Made by a program: the position numbers and the translations under genes
The notes under the pieces: generated by a model
Databases searched by the model: none
What the model was told of the DNA's origin: nothing
The model's input: only the letters and a program-made list of their open reading frames with translations
Shown here: in pieces, positions 31,757 through 39,472 of the stretch
How the letters are laid out: the number at the start of each line of letters is the position of its first letter
How positions within the stretch are numbered: position 1 is the first letter of the stretch
Assembly: GCF_017353255.1 (NCBI RefSeq)
Contig: NZ_JAFMYU010000020.1
Span: forward strand, 62,001-126,000
Reading direction: 5' to 3'
Length of the DNA: 64,000 nucleotides
Source of the DNA: Fibrella aquatilis
Lineage (GTDB): Bacteria; Bacteroidota; Bacteroidia; Cytophagales; Spirosomataceae

Positions 31757-31764
31757 CAAAGGTA
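31757..31764 (-). promoter_or_regulatory. candidate -7 box of miaB
   Basis: The minus strand reads TACCTTTG (TAnnTTTG), ending 5 nt before the ATG. If used, the transcript would start at or very near the initiation codon. No -33 TTTG is evident. Confidence 0.3.
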
Positions 31765-31904
31765 CGAATTTAAGAAGCCTAGTGCTGACAGTTTGTCAGG
31801 CTTAAATAATCGTAAAGCCCCTCGTTAGAATGTTTCTATTTATCTATAGATATAATATAGTAATATCGGTTACGACGTTTTTTTCATGTTTCTTCTTTTA
31901 TGTG

Positions 31905-31936
31905 TTTGCACACAACGAGTTAGGCGCTTAGTTTTG
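31905..31936 (+). promoter_or_regulatory. promoter of the TPR gene at 31978
   Basis: TTTG (31905-31908) and TAGTTTTG (31929-31936) are 20 nt apart, a full match to the Bacteroidota -33/-7 consensus. The start would be near 31942, just before the shared motif CAAAAACGAACC. Confidence 0.65.
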
Positions 31937-31948
31937 GCTGTCTTCGGG

Positions 31949-31960
31949 CAAAAACGAACC
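31949..31960 (+). promoter_or_regulatory. shared leader motif, copy 2
   Basis: CAAAAACGAACC, identical to 20799-20810, lies just downstream of the predicted transcription start. GTTTTG occurs 12 nt before it. Confidence 0.35.
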
Positions 31961-31977
31961 CCATAAAATCAGCTTCA

Positions 31978-33336
31978 ATGAAAAAAATTTATGCACCCTG
32001 CCTCGCTATAGGCATTGGGTTACTGAGCCTCACCAGTTCCTTAGCCCAGCAAACCGCCGTTGACTTTTTTAACGAAGGTGTTCAAAAAAGCAACGCTAAA
32101 GATTTTACCGGTGCGTTGCAGGCCTTCACCACGGCCATCATCATGAACCCCGAAAACTCGGCTAGCTATTACAACCGGGCGCTGGCGAAAAGCAGCCTCA
32201 ATGATATTCAGGGAGCCGTTGGTGACCTCGACCAAGCCATTGAACTAAACCCACAGGATGCCAACGCCTTTTTATATCGGGGCATGAGCCGCTCTAAACT
32301 GGAAGACTTTCGGGGCGCCATGCAGGACTTCAATCGGTCTATCGAACTAAGCCCCAATGATGCGTTCCTGTACTACAACCGAGGTTTGTGCCGGTCGCAG
32401 ATGAACTACCTGGCCAGCGCCCTGACCGATTTTAACAAGGCAGCCTCTATCTCACCTAACGATGCCAACGTGCTGACGGCGAGGGGTAATTGCAAAAATC
32501 AGCTGACCGACTACCGCGGTGCCCTGGCCGACTTTGGCCTGGCCCTGGAAAAGTCACCGAACAAGATCAGCGCACTAGCTGGCCGGGGCTATTCGCGGTT
32601 CAAAACGGAAGATTACAAAGGTGCCCTGGCCGACTTCTCGCGGTCTATTGAGCTTAACCCACAGGATGCCGACCTGTTTTATAAGCGTGGTCTGGTGAAA
32701 ACCCGTATGGCCGATTTCGAGAATGCCGTAGCTGACTACAATAAAACCCTGGAACTGAACCCCAATCATTACAAAGCCTTTTTTAGCCGTGGCTTCTGCC
32801 GCAGCCGTACCGGCTCAAACAAACTGGCCCTGACCGACCTCGACAAAGCGATTGAGATGGACAACCGGGGGCTACAAACCACCAAGGCGTATTACAGCGA
32901 GTTCATCACCCAAAACTTGCTGCCCCTACTGGCTACGGTAGTACAGGACCGGTATAAGGTATCTGAACTGGGCGACGACCGGGCCGATGCCTATCTGGTG
33001 CGGGGTATCCTGAAAAACTCGACCGGCGACGGCAAACCCGCCCTGGCCGACCTGAACCGGGCCGTAGAACTGAACCCCACTAGCTCTGAATCGTACTTCA
33101 TCCGGGGCATTATCCGCTCATCATTGGGTGATCAGAAAGGCGCACTCATCGACTGCAACAGCACGGTGAAACTAAACCCCCGTCACGCCGAAGCCTACTA
33201 CCTGCGCGGCCTGGTGCGCTACGATTCGGGCGATGAAGTAGGTGGTTGCACCGACCTGAGCCGCTCCGGCGAACTGGGCTACGTACAGTCCTACAAAATC
33301 ATCGCCGACCGCTGCAATAAGGTGATTAGGCAGTAG
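31978..33336 (+). CDS. exported tetratricopeptide-repeat protein
   Basis: 452 residues. A signal peptide (MKKIYAPCLAIGIGLLSLTSSLAQ) is followed by about eleven tandem TPR units of 34 residues covering nearly all of the mature protein, for example NRALAKSSLNDIQGAVGDLD and YRGMSRSKLEDFRGAMQDFN. The units are unusually alike, each with a D-F/A-D-N-A-I-E-L-N-P signature, which suggests recent internal duplication. One unit (about 300-325) is longer and less regular. TPRs form protein-binding superhelices; the partner is unknown. The gene stands alone, with a strong promoter match at 31905 and the shared leader motif. Confidence 0.88.
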   Translation: MKKIYAPCLAIGIGLLSLTSSLAQQTAVDFFNEGVQKSNAKDFTGALQAFTTAIIMNPENSASYYNRALAKSSLNDIQGAVGDLDQAIELNPQDANAFLYRGMSRSKLEDFRGAMQDFNRSIELSPNDAFLYYNRGLCRSQMNYLASALTDFNKAASISPNDANVLTARGNCKNQLTDYRGALADFGLALEKSPNKISALAGRGYSRFKTEDYKGALADFSRSIELNPQDADLFYKRGLVKTRMADFENAVADYNKTLELNPNHYKAFFSRGFCRSRTGSNKLALTDLDKAIEMDNRGLQTTKAYYSEFITQNLLPLLATVVQDRYKVSELGDDRADAYLVRGILKNSTGDGKPALADLNRAVELNPTSSESYFIRGIIRSSLGDQKGALIDCNSTVKLNPRHAEAYYLRGLVRYDSGDEVGGCTDLSRSGELGYVQSYKIIADRCNKVIRQ

Positions 33337-33338
33337 AA

Positions 33339-33453
33339 GAGTCTGGAGAGTCAGGAATAGCAAAGAGTCCTGTTTAGTCTGGAAAGTCGTTTTTACGAAC
33401 GATGTCTTTCCAGATTAAACAGGACTCTTTGCTATTGCTGACTTTCCAGACTT
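33339..33453. repeat. long inverted repeat 17 (50-bp arms)
   Basis: Arms 33339-33388 and 33404-33453 pair at 45 of 50 positions. The word AGTCTGGAAAGTC recurs again at 33471-33484 and, in altered form, in the repeat at 56363. It lies between convergent genes and supplies the VanZ-like stop codon. Confidence 0.93.
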
Positions 33454-33820
33454 ACTGTACTCCTTTATACGACTTTCCAGACTTGATAGTTGCCGTTACC
33501 AACAATCCCAGGCACAGACCGGTGGTGTCGGCGAGGGCGTCCTGCCAGTCGCCGCTGCGACCAATGGGCATGATGGCCTGGTAGATTTCGGTGCCAATGG
33601 CGTAGCCTACGCCAAATAGCAATGTGCGCCGCCACGACCAACCCGCCAGCCGCCACAAGATGGCAATACCAAAAAAGGCGAAACAATGCACCCACTTATC
33701 GCGTGAGTTGCCCAGGTCGGGCATACCGTCGCCGGGGATAGACATACCTGCGAGGATGGCCACTGTCCAGGCAATAGCCAGCCAGCGGGTTACTTTCTGA
33801 AACGTTGGCGTAAGCATCAT
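33452..33820 (-). CDS. VanZ-like membrane protein
   Basis: 122 residues with three to four spans. The family landmarks are visible: RDKWVHCFAFFGIAIL (Asp-Lys-x-x-His), YAIGTEIYQAIMPIGRSGDWQDALADTTG (Glu...Gln, Arg, Asp) and a last span LCLGLLVTATI. VanZ of glycopeptide-resistance clusters lowers teicoplanin susceptibility, but most relatives have no known role. Its C-terminal tail SGKSYKGVQ is encoded by copies of the repeat word GACTTTCCAGACTT. It starts 7 nt after gldF and may be co-transcribed with it. In flavobacteria, as I recall, it is near gcvH and sprA, as in this broader neighbourhood. Confidence 0.85.
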   Translation of the reverse strand: MMLTPTFQKVTRWLAIAWTVAILAGMSIPGDGMPDLGNSRDKWVHCFAFFGIAILWRLAGWSWRRTLLFGVGYAIGTEIYQAIMPIGRSGDWQDALADTTGLCLGLLVTATIKSGKSYKGVQ

Positions 33821-33826
33821 ACTAGA

Positions 33827-34549
33827 TTACTGACTCCTCAGCCGCCGTTCGGTGAAGGCCAGAAAAAAAATGATCAGGCTAAGGAGATAGATAATGTTGC
33901 GGGTGTCGATCAGGCCGCGCCCCAGGGCTTCATACTGGCTGTCGAGGCTGACGTAGCTAAGCCAGTAGGCCAGGTCAGATGTGCCCAGCAGGCCGCTGAG
34001 GGTGCTGAGGCCCGCGTAGAGCAGTAGGTTAACCACCGCCCCCGCCACAAACGCCACCACCTGATTGTCGTTGAGCGACGATGCCCACAGGCCCACGGCC
34101 ACAAACACGCCCGCCAGTAGCAGTAGCCCTACATACGAACCCGCCACCGCTGCCGAGTCGACGTTGCCGGGCGGGTTGCCAAGCTGGGAAAGGCTGTAGT
34201 AGTAGATGAGCGTGGGCAGCAGGGCCAGCGCCACCAGCAGCCAGTTGGCCCAGAACTTACCCAACACCACCCCCCAGCGGCTTACGGGCTTGGTCAGCAG
34301 CCATTCCATGGTACCGCCGCGCACTTCGTCGGCAATGGAGCGCATGGTGATGGCGGGGACCATGAACACCAGCACCCAGGGCGTAAGGGTAAAAAACTGC
34401 CCCATGTCGGCAAAGCCGTAGTCGAGCAGGTTAGTGTCGGCAAAGACCCACAATAGCAGGCCCAGCACCCCCAAAAACACCCCCAGAATGATGTAGGCGA
34501 TGGGCGAGCTAAAAAACTGTCCGATTTCTTTTCTAAAAATTGCCCCCAT
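33827..34549 (-). CDS. gldF: gliding-motility ABC transporter permease GldF
   Basis: 240 residues, six membrane spans, ABC-2 type. The N-terminus MGAIFRKEIGQFFSSPIAYI and the loop MRSIADEVRGGTMEWLLTKPVS are typical of GldF. In Flavobacterium johnsoniae GldA (ATPase), GldF and GldG form an ABC transporter needed for gliding. No gldG-like gene is adjacent here and the next gene is VanZ-like, so GldG, if present, lies elsewhere. The upstream neighbours are two DUF4199 proteins. An Asn/Asp segment (SQLGNPPGNVDSAA) is a periplasmic loop. The gene begins 3 nt after the DUF4199 stop. Confidence 0.9.
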   Translation of the reverse strand: MGAIFRKEIGQFFSSPIAYIILGVFLGVLGLLLWVFADTNLLDYGFADMGQFFTLTPWVLVFMVPAITMRSIADEVRGGTMEWLLTKPVSRWGVVLGKFWANWLLVALALLPTLIYYYSLSQLGNPPGNVDSAAVAGSYVGLLLLAGVFVAVGLWASSLNDNQVVAFVAGAVVNLLLYAGLSTLSGLLGTSDLAYWLSYVSLDSQYEALGRGLIDTRNIIYLLSLIIFFLAFTERRLRSQ

Positions 34550-34552
34550 TGA

Positions 34553-35077
34553 TTACCGTGAAAAAGGGTCGACCGGTTCGCGGCGTACGATGGCCGAAAT
34601 AATCAACGACAGAATGGCCCCGCTTAGCGCCGACCAGATGAGTCCGCCCAGAAACAGGATGCCGGGTGAGGTAAACTTCTGCGACATTTCCATGGCCTGA
34701 TCAATCTGATCGTCGGTCATATTACCCTGATCTTCCAATTGTTGACGCGCAATTTCCAACCCCTCCTTCATCACGTTGGGGTCAATATAGGTCATGTATA
34801 TAATGGAGTAGGTGGTAGAGAGCATGCCCATAATCGTGGCCGTCAATACACCCAGTCCCACGCCTTCGCCGATAGACAGGTAGCCGCCGTTTTCGCGTTT
34901 GTATTCGGCAATGGCTAGATACAGACCGCCAATGGTAAACACAATGGTTACATACCCCAGCGACTGGTTCCGGTTCATTCCGGTAACGAACAGGATGGTC
35001 TGGTAGATGATGGTGGTGATGCCGGCCACAGCGCCCCATTTCAGGGCAATTTTAGCGGTAGAGGGTTTTTCATTCAT
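34553..35077 (-). CDS. DUF4199 membrane protein
   Basis: 174 residues with four spans: about 10-30 (WGAVAGITTIIYQTILFVTG), 40-58, 72-94 and 145-165. Between spans 3 and 4 is a charged helix (MKEGLEIARQQLEDQGNMTD). This is the layout of DUF4199, a Bacteroidota family of unknown function. Its ATG overlaps the TGA stop of the next DUF4199 gene upstream (ATGA), and it ends 3 nt before gldF, so the three are translationally linked. The function is unknown; close linkage to gldF suggests an inner-membrane role in the same process. Confidence 0.85.
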   Translation of the reverse strand: MNEKPSTAKIALKWGAVAGITTIIYQTILFVTGMNRNQSLGYVTIVFTIGGLYLAIAEYKRENGGYLSIGEGVGLGVLTATIMGMLSTTYSIIYMTYIDPNVMKEGLEIARQQLEDQGNMTDDQIDQAMEMSQKFTSPGILFLGGLIWSALSGAILSLIISAIVRREPVDPFSR

Positions 35078-35622
35078 GGTTTCAGTACGGAATAATCCTG
35101 CTTGCGGAAGAGTAACGAAATGATGAGGGCCACAAAAATGGTGTAGAGTGTTTTCTTGCCCAACATGCTCAACGGAATCACATCGGGGCGGCTTTCTTTA
35201 GTTTGCTTGAGCAGCGCCACGTAGGCTTCCTGGCCAAACTGTTTCACCATGGCGGCTTTATCGCCCATCTGAAACGCCATCAGGTCGTTGATGTAGCGGG
35301 TAAACAGGCTGGGTTGTATGTAGGTGATGAAGCCGTAGATCAGCCAGCCCGCCAACAGCGCCCCCACCGTGTTGACCACATAGCAGATGGTGAGGCCCTC
35401 CCAGAGGTGCAACATGCCCTTGCCCACGTTTTTGCGGTAATACCACACCGCCGCCACCATCAGAATGATGTGAATACCGTAGTCGAGGGGGTATTTTTCG
35501 ATGATAAACAGCGCCGACCGACCCGTAGCGTAGAGGCCCATAAAGTAGCCAAAAACGGCCAGCCCCGCCCCCAGCCCAAACAGCAGCGGTATTTTTAGTA
35601 AGGGATGATTGAAGTAAGACAT
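35074..35622 (-). CDS. DUF4199 membrane protein, first of the pair
   Basis: 182 residues, four spans, with the same arrangement as its downstream neighbour but little sequence identity to it: IPLLFGLGAGLAVFGYFMGL, then GIHIILMVAAVWYYRKN, TICYVVNTVGALLAGWLIYGF, and LYTIFVALIISLLFRKQ at the end. The helix between spans 3 and 4 contains MAFQMGDKAAMVKQFGQEAY. The pair probably arose by tandem duplication and may form a heterodimer; that is an inference. It is the first gene of a likely four-gene leftward unit ending in the VanZ-like gene. A large repeat lies upstream. Confidence 0.82.
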   Translation of the reverse strand: MSYFNHPLLKIPLLFGLGAGLAVFGYFMGLYATGRSALFIIEKYPLDYGIHIILMVAAVWYYRKNVGKGMLHLWEGLTICYVVNTVGALLAGWLIYGFITYIQPSLFTRYINDLMAFQMGDKAAMVKQFGQEAYVALLKQTKESRPDVIPLSMLGKKTLYTIFVALIISLLFRKQDYSVLKP

Positions 35623-35671
35623 AATTAGAGTTTAAAAGTCTAAGGTCTAATGTTCAAGGTTGCTGGCGCGA

Positions 35672-35822
35672 GTGGCTTCGCGCTCTGGGTGGCTGACGCG
35701 TGGCCCTTCGACAGGCTCAGGGTGACAATGAACTTGAGTCAAGTTCACTGAATTGCTTCAGATGGGCTGTCACCCTGAGCCTGTCGAAGGGCCGCGCGTC
35801 AGCAACCAGAGCGCGAAGCAAC
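35672..35822. repeat. long inverted repeat 18 (about 55-bp arms)
   Basis: Arms 35672-35727 and 35768-35822 differ at about four positions including one indel. The inner 24 bp, beginning CCCTTCGACAGGCTCAGGG, pair perfectly. The loop has its own hairpin TGAACTTgagtcAAGTTCA. Cores GCTTCGCGCT and GGCTGACGCG link it to repeats 1, 4 and 5. It lies between two same-strand genes. Confidence 0.94.
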
Positions 35823-35842
35823 CACCAACTACAAACCACAAA

Positions 35843-37159
35843 CTACAAACTCCTTAAACTAAAAATACCCCCCAGCACCGTGCCCACTACGTTTCCGACC
35901 AGGGTTTGGCCCAGTAGCGGGCTGTTTTTGGCGGACGACAGTGTGCGGGCGTAGGTCCAGGAGGCGGTTGGGTCGAAGATAGTTAACGCGGCGGATTGGC
36001 CCTCGGCCAGTGTGACGGGCGGCAGGCGCAGCACCCGGCGCGGTCCTGTGGTGAGTCGGTCGATGAGGTCGGGCAGGGGGAGTCGGTTTTGGTTGTGGGT
36101 TTGCAACAGGGCAAACACCGTTTCGGCTCCCAGCATCCCAAATTCGGCCACGTCGAACTCTACGTTTTTGGTTTCCTCCTCATGCGGGTGGTGGTCCGAC
36201 ACCACTGCGTCGATGGTGCCGTCGGCCAGGCCGGCCCAGAGTGCGGCCACGTCAGCGGCACCACGAAAGGGCGGATTCACTTTCAGGTTAGAATCGAACC
36301 CGCTCAGCGCCTCGTCGGTGTAGGCCAATTGGTGGGCGGCCACGTCGCAACTGACGGGCAGGCCCTGCGCTTTGGCGTCGCGGATCAGGGCTACCGACTC
36401 GGCAGCCGAGAGGCAAGCAAAATGCAGCATTGGGGGGGCATCATGGGGAGCGGGGTCGGTTTCCAGCACGTAGGCCAGCAGCCGCAAATCACGCGCCACG
36501 GTCATCACCTCGGCCAGGGCGGGCAAGCCTTTCAAGCCCAGTTGCGTACTCTGAACCCCCTCGTGCATTTGCCCGTAGCGCGTGAGGCGGGCATCTTCGG
36601 GCCGGTTGACGAGCAGCCCCCCAAACGGGCGCAGGTATTGCAGGGTTTTAGCCAGCAGGTCGGGGTGTTGCAGCGGATGGTCGCCGTCGGAAAAAGCCAC
36701 GGCCCCCGCCCGGTGCAGGTCGATCATATCGGTAAAGTCTTCACCCTTAGCGCCTTTGGTAATGGCCGCTACCGGATGGAGCCGTACGTTGGGGAAGCCA
36801 TCGGCGGTGCGGCGCAGGTAGCCCAGGGTGTCTTTGGCATCGACCACAGGCTGGGTGTTGGGTAGCAGGGCCACGTCGGTGAAGCCCCCGGCAGCGGCCA
36901 CCCGTGCCAGGTCGCCCAGTGTTTCGCGGTGTTCGTAGCCGGGGTCGTTGGCAGCAGCGCGCGCATCGACCCAACCCGCCGATACGTGCAGGTTTTTGCC
37001 CTCAACTACCACGGCCCCTACCTCCGGCTGGTAGTCGGCGCTCGTTGGCAGCATACTGGCAATGAGTCCGTTACGCACCCACAGGTCAACCAACTGGCCG
37101 TTGAATGGTGAGGCCCGATCTACTACCCGCGCTGACCGAATGACTATATCCATTGGCAT
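35843..37159 (-). CDS. dihydroorotase-like protein lacking the HxH metal motif
   Basis: 438 residues, amidohydrolase fold. Family landmarks of class I dihydroorotases are kept: VVVEGKNLHVSAGWVDARA, DPGYEHRETLGDLARVAAAGG, NPPFRG and SDHHPHEEETKN. The metal-binding Asp-x-His-x-His after the first beta strand is replaced by Asp-Ala-Arg-Ala-Ala (about residues 65-69), so a normal binuclear zinc site cannot form. Such inactive paralogues (PyrC' or PyrX type) can act as structural partners of aspartate carbamoyltransferase. The alternative is a diverged amidohydrolase. Its last codons and stop come from repeat-derived sequence. Confidence 0.85.
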   Translation of the reverse strand: MPMDIVIRSARVVDRASPFNGQLVDLWVRNGLIASMLPTSADYQPEVGAVVVEGKNLHVSAGWVDARAAANDPGYEHRETLGDLARVAAAGGFTDVALLPNTQPVVDAKDTLGYLRRTADGFPNVRLHPVAAITKGAKGEDFTDMIDLHRAGAVAFSDGDHPLQHPDLLAKTLQYLRPFGGLLVNRPEDARLTRYGQMHEGVQSTQLGLKGLPALAEVMTVARDLRLLAYVLETDPAPHDAPPMLHFACLSAAESVALIRDAKAQGLPVSCDVAAHQLAYTDEALSGFDSNLKVNPPFRGAADVAALWAGLADGTIDAVVSDHHPHEEETKNVEFDVAEFGMLGAETVFALLQTHNQNRLPLPDLIDRLTTGPRRVLRLPPVTLAEGQSAALTIFDPTASWTYARTLSSAKNSPLLGQTLVGNVVGTVLGGIFSLRSL

Positions 37160-37162
37160 GAA

Positions 37163-37189
37163 AAAGGCTCCTCAACTGGGGGAGCCTTT
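37163..37189 (-). terminator. intrinsic terminator between gcvH and the dihydroorotase-like gene
   Basis: AAAGGCTCC pairs perfectly with GGAGCCTTT across a 9-nt loop. On the minus strand it ends in T5 directly before the ATG at 37159, so it terminates gcvH transcripts and could act as an attenuator for the next gene. Confidence 0.85.
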
Positions 37190-37291
37190 CTGAATGAGTA
37201 AACTGAAACGGAACGAGTTGATACTGAACACGGAAGACGGCACCAACATAGCCAGCAGCAACGTGTGGGCAGCCTTCTTCATGATCTAGCC

Positions 37292-37675
37292 CTACTGGCC
37301 AATGAGGTCTTTGTAGGCATCGACGCTCATCAATTCCTCAACTTCGGCGGCGTCTGACGGACGAACGCGCACGATCCAGCCGCGGCCGTAAGGGTCGGTG
37401 TTGACCAGTTCGGGGCTTTTTTCGGCTTCGTCGTTCATTTCCATCACTTCACCGGCAATGGGCAAAAACAGGTCTGATACCGTTTTAACGGCCTCTACTG
37501 AGCCAAACACCTCGCCTTTGTCGAGCGTTTGGCCCAGGGTATTAATGTCTACATACACGATGTCGCCCAGTTCATGTTGTGCAAAATCGGTGATGCCAAC
37601 AGTAGCGGTGCCGTCGGCTTCGAGGCGAATCCATTCATGATCCGCTGTATAACGTAGTTCGTCTGGGAACGTCAT
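37292..37675 (-). CDS. gcvH: glycine cleavage system H protein
   Basis: 127 residues from the ATG at 37675; upstream in-frame starts run into a repeat. The H protein carries the lipoyl arm that shuttles the aminomethyl group between the P, T and L proteins. Landmarks: [21 protein letters not shown] at the start, [21 protein letters not shown], and the lipoylation motif [15 protein letters not shown] with the modified Lys, then [12 protein letters not shown]. The length equals the family norm. A TATTTTTG promoter box lies 22 nt upstream, and a terminator follows at 37163. Confidence 0.96.
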   Translation of the reverse strand: MTFPDELRYTADHEWIRLEADGTATVGITDFAQHELGDIVYVDINTLGQTLDKGEVFGSVEAVKTVSDLFLPIAGEVMEMNDEAEKSPELVNTDPYGRGWIVRVRPSDAAEVEELMSVDAYKDLIGQ

Positions 37676-37696
37676 TTGAGTGCATTGGTTATGCTG

Positions 37697-37704
37697 CAAA
37701 AATA
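37697..37704 (-). promoter_or_regulatory. candidate -7 box of gcvH
   Basis: The minus strand reads TATTTTTG (TAnnTTTG), 22 nt before the gcvH ATG. The -33 box is not clear. Confidence 0.45.
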
Positions 37705-37730
37705 GGGGTAAAAGTCGATAGTCCTGGCGA

Positions 37731-37853
37731 TGAGAAACAAGAAGTGAGAGAAGAGAAACAAGAGCCTGCCAGCCGTAGCACAAGCATCAGTCTATGTCGT
37801 AAATTAGCTAGCCAGACGGTTCTTGTCTCTTGCTTCTCACTTCTTGTTTCTCA
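37731..37853. repeat. long inverted repeat 19
   Basis: TGAGAAACAAGAAGTGAG (37731-37748) pairs perfectly with 37836-37853; the inner parts pair imperfectly. The words are close to those of repeat 12. It lies between divergent genes (gcvH and the monooxygenase), so it is not a terminator of either. Confidence 0.9.
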
Positions 37854-37877
37854 CCACCAGAACTGTCGACCTTATTT

Positions 37878-39338
37878 ATGCCTTATGAAGTAGCTATCAT
37901 TGGTGCCGGTTTTGCCGGGTTGGGGGCAGCCATCCGGCTTAAGCTGAGTGGCCGCCACTCGGTTGTAGTATTTGAACGGGCCGATGACGTGGGCGGCACC
38001 TGGCGCGAAAACACCTATCCCGGCTGTGCCTGCGACGTGCCCTCGCACCTGTATTCGTTTTCGTTTGCACCCAACCCCCACTGGTCGAAGGCCTATTCAC
38101 CCCAGCCCGAAATCCAGCGCTACCTTCAGCAGTGCGTAGACCGGTTCGGTATTCGTGACCAGATCCGGTTCAACACCGAAATCGTCTCGACCGTGTGGCA
38201 GGAAGACAAAGCCTGCTGGCAACTTACCGACAGCCACGGCACCGTGACTACCGCCCGAGTGGTGGTGGCGGCCATTGGCCCGCTCAACCGCCCCAGCGTA
38301 CCGAAGCTACCGGGCCTCGATACCTTCACGGGCACCACCTTCCACTCGGCCCGCTGGAACCACGACTACGACCTCACGGGCAAGCGCGTGGCCGTAATCG
38401 GCACGGGGGCGTCGGCTATTCAGATCGTGCCGGAGATTGCCCCTTCGGTAGCACAACTCACTGTTTTTCAGCGCACTGCGCCTTACGTTACGCCGCGTAA
38501 CAACCGCAACTATGCCCCCTGGCAGCAACGATTATATGACCGGGTGCCTGCCTTACAGCAACTACACCGGGGCTTTTTCTACTGGCTCAACGAGCTGTTT
38601 GGCCTTTCGTTTATGGGCAACGACGTGATCAACAAGCTGGGCACAGCGCAGGCCCGTAAACACCTCGAAAGCCAGATCAGCGACCCCGAACTGCGCCGCA
38701 AAGCCTGGCCCACCTACAAGATGGGCTGCAAGCGCGTGCTCGTTTCCGACGATTACTACCCTGCCCTTACCCGCCCCAACGTGGCCCTAGTGACCGACCA
38801 AATTGCCGCCGTGATGCCTACGGGCATCCGCACCACCGACGGACAGGAACGCCCCTTCGACGCGCTTATTTTCAGCACGGGATTCGTCGTGGCCGACATC
38901 TACCTGAATCAAACGCTGACCGGCCGCAACGGTCGCAGCCTGCTCGACGAATGGGCACAAACCGGCGCGCAGGCCCTGCTGGGCACCACGGTGTCGGGCT
39001 TTCCGAACCTGATTTTCCTGATGGGTCCCAACACCGGACTGGGTCATAATTCGGTGGTGCACATGATCGAGTCGCAGCTCAACTACATGATCGACTATCT
39101 CCGCCACCTGGAACAGGCGGGCGACGGCGCGTTTCTGGACGTGAAGCCCGACATCCAAGAAACCCACAACGCCGACTTGCAACAGCAACTGACCGGCACC
39201 GTCTGGGCATCGGGCTGCCAGAGCTGGTACATGAACGAGCAGGGTCGCAACACCACCCTCTGGCCCGCTCTCACCGTCAGCTACCGCAACCAAACCCGCC
39301 GCATCAACCTGGCTGATTACACGGTGGAGCGATTATAA
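37878..39338 (+). CDS. FAD-dependent Baeyer-Villiger-type monooxygenase
   Basis: 486 residues from the ATG at 37878. A first Rossmann loop, GAGFAGLGAA, binds FAD; a second, GTGASAIQIVPEIA, binds NADPH. Between them FTGTTFHSARW matches the Baeyer-Villiger fingerprint FxGxxxHxxxW. STGFVVADIY is the late conserved ATG-like motif. These cytosolic enzymes insert oxygen next to a ketone or oxidise N/S atoms; the substrate is unknown. The gene is alone on the plus strand, divergent from gcvH. Its TAA stop overlaps the first unit of a 14-bp tandem repeat. Confidence 0.92.
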   Translation: MPYEVAIIGAGFAGLGAAIRLKLSGRHSVVVFERADDVGGTWRENTYPGCACDVPSHLYSFSFAPNPHWSKAYSPQPEIQRYLQQCVDRFGIRDQIRFNTEIVSTVWQEDKACWQLTDSHGTVTTARVVVAAIGPLNRPSVPKLPGLDTFTGTTFHSARWNHDYDLTGKRVAVIGTGASAIQIVPEIAPSVAQLTVFQRTAPYVTPRNNRNYAPWQQRLYDRVPALQQLHRGFFYWLNELFGLSFMGNDVINKLGTAQARKHLESQISDPELRRKAWPTYKMGCKRVLVSDDYYPALTRPNVALVTDQIAAVMPTGIRTTDGQERPFDALIFSTGFVVADIYLNQTLTGRNGRSLLDEWAQTGAQALLGTTVSGFPNLIFLMGPNTGLGHNSVVHMIESQLNYMIDYLRHLEQAGDGAFLDVKPDIQETHNADLQQQLTGTVWASGCQSWYMNEQGRNTTLWPALTVSYRNQTRRINLADYTVERL

Positions 39339-39435
39339 ATGAAGAATGTACAATGAAGAATGTACAATGAAGAATGTACAATGAAGAATGTACAATGAAG
39401 AATGTACAATGAAGAATGTACAATGAAGAATGCAC
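39338..39435. repeat. tandem 14-bp repeat, seven units
   Basis: Six perfect copies of AATGAAGAATGTAC and a seventh with one change (tgcac) lie head to tail with no spacers. The complementary word ATTCTTCATT follows at 39443. The unit is a word of repeat 15 (gtacaatg, aatgaa). It lies between two rightward genes, right after the monooxygenase stop. Confidence 0.95.
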
Positions 39436-39472
39436 ATTCCTAATTCTTCATTACCTTTTAAAACAAAAAAGA

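Noticed and set aside
36929-37111. Short plus-strand frames over the dihydroorotase-like gene
   Set aside because: Antisense shadows without family match or start context.
37194-37289. A 31-codon plus-strand frame between the terminator and gcvH (MSKLKRNELILNTEDG...)
   Set aside because: Composition is acceptable but there is no promoter box, no recognisable family and no conservation evidence. It would need peptide or comparative data.
39338-39435. Tandem 14-bp units as a CRISPR array
   Set aside because: The units are only 14 bp and follow one another without spacers; no cas gene is in the window.
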